Part shown: in pieces, positions 58,600-64,000 of the stretch
Layout: every line of letters begins with the position of its first letter
How positions within the stretch are numbered: the first letter of the stretch is position 1
Assembly (NCBI GenBank): GCA_022410635.1
Contig: JAJVDF010000651.1
Span: 569,521 to 633,520 of the forward strand
DNA: 64,000 nucleotides
Source: Tretioscincus oriximinensis
Lineage: Eukaryota > Chordata > Lepidosauria > Squamata > Gymnophthalmidae
Direction of reading: 5' to 3'
Made by a program: the position numbers and the translations under genes
Notes under the pieces: generated by a model
Databases searched by the model: none
The model's input: only the letters and a program-made list of their open reading frames with translations
Told to the model about the DNA's origin: nothing

Positions 58600-58733
58600 A
58601 GAAGGTCACTGGCCTGTGGAATTTACTTCCAGAAGCGGTAGTGGTAGATAGTAGTTTGGATAGCTTCAAGACAGAATGCTGGACTAGATGGGCTCTGGCC
58701 TGATTCAATATGACTCTTTTAATGTTCTTATGT
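58600..58733 (+). mobile_element. CR1 3' end with internal deletion
   Basis: ACTGGCCTGTGGAATTTACT through TTTGGATAGCTTCAAGACAG joins directly to AATGCTGGACTAGATGGGCT. About 190 bases of the normal 3' region are missing at the CAAGACAG/ACACAG-like junction, consistent with a deletion at a short homology. Confidence 0.8.
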
Positions 58734-58880
58734 CTCCCAATTCAGACATAGCATGCCTCTTAGCATGTGGGCCATCCCTTTACAGCAGTGAATAGTAGGT
58801 GGACCAACCTGGATTCTGACCAGAAAATCTGCTGTTCATTAACTGCACTCTTATGCATACTGTACCAGGAGCAGGAATTA

Positions 58881-59427
58881 TCCTGTACTAGGGTTGCCAT
58901 ACGTCCCGGTAAACCGGGACAAACCCGGTTTTGGGGACTAAAATATAGTCCCCTCTGGGTTTTAAGGCAAAATCCCGGCTTTTGACATTCCACGATGCTG
59001 TGTTGGGGAATGTAAAAAAGCGGGATTTTAAAGGAAAAGCAGCCGTCAGAGCTGACAGCTGAGCGCGCGCAACGCTTCCTGGGGTCCAGGAAGGGACCTC
59101 GCAGTGTGCCGAGTAGCTGCTCCTTGGCTGGAGGCGGGGTTTCGCCCTGCTCTCGCCGCCAACTCGCCTCTAGCAGAGGAGAAACGTCTGGGTTTGTGAC
59201 GGGAGGGCAGCTCTGTTCTCCTGTCACAAACACAGTAGTTTTTGCTCCGCTGCTGCAGGCGAGGTGGCGGCCCGCTTGCCAGAGCAGGGTGAAACCCCGC
59301 CTCCAGCAAAAGAGCGTGTGCGCGCACACGGACGCTTGTGGTGCCTGTCTCGCTACAAGCGTCCGTATGTTTTGGCGTCCCCCGTCCCGGTTTTGGGTTG
59401 CCAGAATATGGCAACCCTATCCTGTAC
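58881..59427. mobile_element. hAT-like non-autonomous transposon with 8-bp target duplication (531 bp)
   Basis: Element 58889-59419 is flanked by exact 8-bp duplications TCCTGTAC (58881-58888, 59420-59427). Ends are TAGGGTTGCCATACGTCC and, reversed, TAGGGTTGCCATATTCTG. An 8-bp duplication with short inverted ends is the hAT signature. The interior is GC- and CpG-rich with several internal inverted segments (GGCGGGGTTTCGCCCTGCTC near 59134 reappears inverted near 59282). The open frames here (58760-59329 minus and others) show no transposase features. Confidence 0.85.
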
Positions 59428-60328
59428 CTACGGTGCAATGGCAGGAATCAATCTTCCCACGATTAATAGGGGACAGTTCCCATTTTTCACTTCCTACAGG
59501 TAGGAACCTGTAGTAAGTGCTTTGTTCCTTAGAAGGAGCAATCTAACATCTGGAACTGCACCAGTAAATGAAGAAATAGCCATAATTTCTCTACCTACTT
59601 TGTTATTCATGGTTAATAGTTAAAGTGATAACAAAGGCATCTGCAGTTTGAAAGACAGCGGTAATAAGAGGGCAGGAACGATAACAATATTCCATATTTT
59701 GTAAGGGTGCCCAGGTAAATACAAAATTAGGAATAAAATTCCATTCTAAAACTCTTAATAGCTCTTGCTCATACGTTATCACCTGAGGAAGAAATTCATA
59801 ATCCTTGAGTTTGTTGATAAAAGGAACACTCTTCCCATGTATAAATCAATGCTGTATTTTCATCTAAATCCTAATAGATCTAATTCTAATTTGCATACCA
59901 AATTAGCAACATTAAGTCCATCCACAGAGACAACGTGAAGCTTTCTGCAGGTGCTGCTGTGGGAACTGAAACACATTTTGAACATTCCAAAGATTATAGG
60001 CTTGAACTCACCCTTTTCAGAAAATAAAACATTTGCTGCCTCCTGGGGAACAATTGTTTTTTTAAGAGGTAACCTTCCCCAAATATATATTCCACAAAAC
60101 AATAAATCATGTCCTATAGTTTTTATAAAAATATATACTGGTAGGAAACCTACCACTCTTATTTTTGTAACCTCTGCCTGTATGAATATCTGTTTACATT
60201 TTATAGTACTTCCTTCATTTCAATAACTTTTCATTTAAGACTAGAGAAGACACTTCAGTGAGTAGACTATTAAAAAATGACTTAGAAAATGGCTCACATT
60301 GACAGGAAACACTTAGTCTCTCAGGTTT

Positions 60329-60468
60329 AGGCCCTTTCTGCACTAGACTTTATTTCGGATTATATCCTGCTGTCTGCATGCTAGTGTTGGTTAGGCACTA
60401 CCATATGGATAGCAGACTTCTATTATGAAACATAATCAGGAGTAAAAACCAGTGTAGAAAATGCCCTA
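60329..60468. mobile_element. MITE-like element, GCACTRGACTTTAT family
   Basis: GGCCCTTTCTGCACTAGACT at the left and CCAGTGTAGAAAATGCCC at the right are inverted versions of one another. About 136 bp, non-coding; related to 13318 and 38661. Confidence 0.55.
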
Positions 60469-63400
60469 GTTATACTTTGAAATATATCTGGAAACACTTT
60501 TGTGAGGAGACTCCCTATTCTGAAGTTCAGTTGAGTTGACCAGAGGGACACCAGAACTTTCTTGACCTCAGTTCATGAGAAGGCAAAATATGAAAAGGGA
60601 ATGCGATTGGAAACTGGTTATTTTCACCTTGAAATGCATGCAATTCTTGAGATTTACTCACTAAAATGAAACTAATAGAACATATGAGGACACATGTCCA
60701 GGGCCCTCCTCATGACAGTTTCCCACCTCATTCTCCGCCCCACGGTTCCAACAGAAATTTCAGACTACATTGCAATTGTTGCAAGCAAGCGTAANAAGTT
60801 GACTGCTGATATTTTCCGATAGCTTTGCGAAAAGGCTTGTATTCCCCTTCTCCAGCTTCGTGTGCCGCTTTATTAACAGAAGAGGCAGGATCTCATGAGA
60901 AGATTCAGCACATTCTCATAGCATCCTTTTTAGGCCCGATCCCCACGCTCTATTTCCTGCGCTTTAGAGGCAATTTTACTTTCTGTCTGCCCTATAGAAC
61001 CGTGCATGTTCAGCATTCCACTCTCTAAAGGCCTTGATTGCAAAATAAATAGCCACCACATATTATCTGATTTAGCAGCCTCCATTTTGTTAAGATTGAA
61101 ATAAAAGTTGCCTCAGACCTTCAGTATGCAAACTATAAAATGCTCATTGGCTCTTGCCTAGTAGAGATTGCCNGGGAAGTGTATGCAGGTTCACAAAGAA
61201 TCCTAGGGATTGTAGTCAGGCAAGTGCAGCAATGATTTCTGGGGCTTATGATGTCACGAGAATTGCCAGGATGTGTCAAGGACAGAGAAGGAACTGCAAG
61301 GAAGATTGAAGGCAAATGGGGACATACTTGTGCATGCGCTGCCCTGCTTTTTTTTTTTAAGAAGCGATTTAAAACTTGTAGTGGGGAAGCAGCCTTAATC
61401 GGTTAGTTCGTGAGGGCAGAAGCTTGACTGAATTCTGAGCATGTCTCAGAACTATACTTCCTCATTTTGTCAGTTCATTTTGTCAAGTGGGTTGCAAAAA
61501 GATTAAGGTATGACCAGGGCTCACGCAGGAGCATCTTGGAACTTAACACAATTGAGGTTTTTAACTCGTCGTGTGGAGGGAACCTTATACTTTCTCCACA
61601 GTTAAAATCTAGGATAGTTTCAAATGAAGTTACCATCAGTCTTGAACCATTTTCAGTTTGAATTTTTGCATATAGTGAAACATCCTTCAGTGTGGGAGTT
61701 AGGCAGAAATAAATATGGACAATGAATTAAGTGTGCATGAACACAATTTTCAAATTTGCTTTGTAATTTAATTGAACTTCCACTCATTTAATATGATGGT
61801 AAAAAGATCCTGCAAACAACCAGGTGTTTGCATATAAACATGTTTGCAAATATAAACATCCAATTTTTCCATTAAAAAGGTTTTTGGGGGGTCATAAATG
61901 CAAATTGTTTAACTGAGAAGTTCATCCTTGCATCCTCTTGAGATTGGTTTAGTTTATTTACCATGTTCAGTTTGATGCAAACCTATTCAATCACAAACTA
62001 TTCATAGAAATTTGCAAACATTAACTGTACTTTATCCATATCTATACTAAATGAATTAAAATCTCTTGTTAGAGAAACTCTCAGGTGCCAAGAAGAGGGA
62101 GGAGCACATAAGGATACATTTTTATTGTGGAGGAGGAAGAAACACAGAAAACATAGAATAATCCAGAATATAAGGACCCTCAAAGACTACCTCAGCCAAT
62201 CCCAGTTAATAAAAAATATCATCTTTTTTTATTCCTCCTGAATTTTTCTGAAGGGGAGGCTGCACTCAGACTTCCTCCACTTCTTCTGGCCCTGAAACTG
62301 CGTCATGTTCTGGATGGCACCAAATCTTGCAATAGTGAAATCGTGGAGCATGCTATAGAAATATCATAATTTAAGAACCTTAATAGCAAAAGCGAACTCT
62401 GTGCAATTACTTTTATAGGAGGGTCTACTGCTTTCAACAGTCTAAATTTCAGCAGCAGATTTGATTGTGCTCAGAGGAACTCCATTTGCCTCTATTCAGA
62501 AAAATGAAGGTTATTTGAAGAGGGCTGGTAGCTCAGCTTCAGAAAGCAACTGCCTAAAAAGCAAAAGTTAGATCCTCTGAACACACCTTTGAAAACAAAA
62601 ATGAGAAACTTCTCTGTCAGCAACAGTGTAGGATGTTTCTGTGTGGTCACGAGGTAACTAGAAGAATTCTACCTGGAGATGAGTGAAAGCATTTCATCTT
62701 CAAGGAAAATCCATCTACAGTAGAAAAATTCTGAACTTGTGAGTTCTGTCAAAGCCTACTGCTCAACCTGAATTAAATGAAGTTTTCCAGGTAGACATGG
62801 AATTAATTGCACTTGTTGCTATGTGGGAAAATATTTTACAATAATATTTTAATCTTTTGTTCCAGCAATGAGTTTAAGTGGGTGAAAATAAAATGTATGA
62901 TCACATGCCACTTATCCTAGGGGATGGATGGAATGCAGTAAAACAAATGCAAACAGGCAACACTTGGTTGATAAGAATTTATAAATACAATNTCTATTGC
63001 ATCTCTATGTCATTTTGTGCAGTTCCTAAATACACTAAATAATTGCTTCATCTGAATACAGCCAGCAGCAGCGAGGCCTGCTATCCCAGGGAATACCAAA
63101 AGGTTTCTAAGCCAAATAGACTATATATGGCATGAAGTTCCACCCCATTCTCCAGAGGACATAAATTTGCTTACAAATTAAATATTTTCTCCTGTCTTGC
63201 TATGTGGGAAAGCATGATGCATTTAAAAGAGAGTGGCAAAAAATAAAACATTTGTGTAAAAAAGAGCATTTCACAGATCTACCTTTTACTTTCTATACAA
63301 TGACAGAAAATTTTATGGAGCCCAAATGAAACATTTGTAAAGAAAACTGTTTAGGTAATAAATATCAGTGAGTTTTGACTCTTTTTGCCTCTAAAAATAC

Positions 63401-63587
63401 AAAGTCTTAGGCCTGATTTGCACTATATCCACATGACAATCACATGTCAGGCCAAGACATGTAGCGAATACATCCCTTAGATACCTTTCTAGAACAGCAT
63501 AAGACCTGGTGCAGGTGTTTTTTTACTTTGCTCCCTTCTGCACTATAAGGTAAAACCTGAAATTGGGCTCAGCATAACCCAATCTGA

Positions 63588-63860
63588 GAAGAACAAGAAC
63601 AAGAAGAATCTGGCTTTTATACCCTGCCCTTCTCACCCAAAGGGTCTCAGAGAGCTAACAAGGTTAATTTTTGTCTGAAGGCTTACATCTATTCTGTCTT
63701 CCCCATCACAATAGTGGTGTGGACTGCAAGTCTACTTTCTTTCGAATAGCTGCAATGGCTAGAGCTGAAGTCAGTAATGGNTGCTCATCCATCTCCATGG
63801 CCAACGCAGGGCTTTGAGAACAGATCTCTTAATGACCATCTGTATCTTAAAGACTGAGCA
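63588..63860 (-). mobile_element. tRNA-derived SINE, antisense, diverged
   Basis: GAAGAACAAGAACAAGAAGA then GGCTTTTATACCCTGCCCTT, GTCTTCCCCATCACAATAG and TTTCGAATAGCTGCAATGGC. Older copy of the 19921 family, with a degraded head. Confidence 0.72.
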
Positions 63861-64000
63861 TGAAGGAAGGAAATTTGACACTGCAATTCTGCCAGCTATG
63901 ATTGTGCAGTTCTAACTGGTTGGAGTCTTCTNGCAGTATCCCAAGCCCCGCAATGGCCTGCCAGACAACAGGGCTCCAGGCATCTTCCCATTTGAAGGAG

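Larger units (their letters stand above)
39193..64000 (-). other. Presumed long FGGY intron
   Basis: I searched for the preceding FGGY exon (residues around GACASGD) and found nothing. Mammalian FGGY introns are very long, so the remainder is probably intronic. It holds CR1, SINE, Harbinger-like and hAT-like elements listed separately. Stretches 41300-42020, 44050-45220, 46050-48370, 49410-51050, 51150-53500, 54700-56500, 56850-58590 and 59430-63580 contain mostly unclassified AT-rich sequence with no recognised gene. Confidence 0.6.

Noticed and set aside
58760..59513. Several overlapping open frames of 79-189 codons
   Set aside because: They fall inside or across the hAT-like element, whose GC-rich interior lacks stops by composition; no transposase motif is visible.

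Overview
The window is a piece of vertebrate nuclear genome, most likely from a squamate reptile (lizard or snake). It is AT-rich. About ten CR1 LINE 3' ends terminate in TTCTTATG repeats, and there are also L2- and L1-type LINEs, several tRNA-derived SINE copies and many short DNA transposons. The squamate call rests on this repeat mix and is an inference. Bacterial features (operons, ribosome binding sites, CRISPR) do not apply, and most open reading frames are chance or transposon-derived.

Three real genes can be recognised from spliced exons. (1) At the left edge, on the minus strand, is the first coding exon of HOOK1 (17-67), inside a CpG island (about 1-560). (2) Running away from it on the plus strand is an RNF170-like gene (RING-finger E3 ubiquitin ligase of the ER membrane). 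Four coding exons are visible at 23750-23858, 28548-28621, 29105-29215 and 30605-30931. They are mutually phase-compatible, have no internal stop and keep all eight RING zinc ligands. The N-terminal exon(s) could not be found. (3) Tail-to-tail with it, on the minus strand, are the last two coding exons of FGGY (carbohydrate kinase) at 39131-39192 and 35789-35870. The rest of the window to 64000 appears to be a long FGGY intron.

The order FGGY - RNF170-like - HOOK1 is the most interesting biological point. In human, FGGY and HOOK1 are neighbours in this orientation on chromosome 1 (known from memory) with no RNF170 relative that I recall between them. The human RNF170 gene sits head-to-head with HOOK3 on chromosome 8. 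The window therefore looks like the ohnologous counterpart of the RNF170/HOOK3 pair, with the RNF170 duplicate retained.

Region by region: 1-560 is the shared promoter and CpG island. 560-23749 is the upstream/first-intron territory of the RNF170-like gene, filled with SINEs, CR1, L2, MITEs and microsatellites. 23750-31700 is the visible gene body, with an antisense L1 and a GC-rich LTR-like insert in one intron. 31700-35330 is intergenic, with a mariner-like hairpin element and a striking double perfect palindrome. 35331-64000 is the FGGY 3' end and intron, with CR1 copies, Harbinger-like and hAT-like non-autonomous elements bounded by clear target-site duplications, and SINEs.
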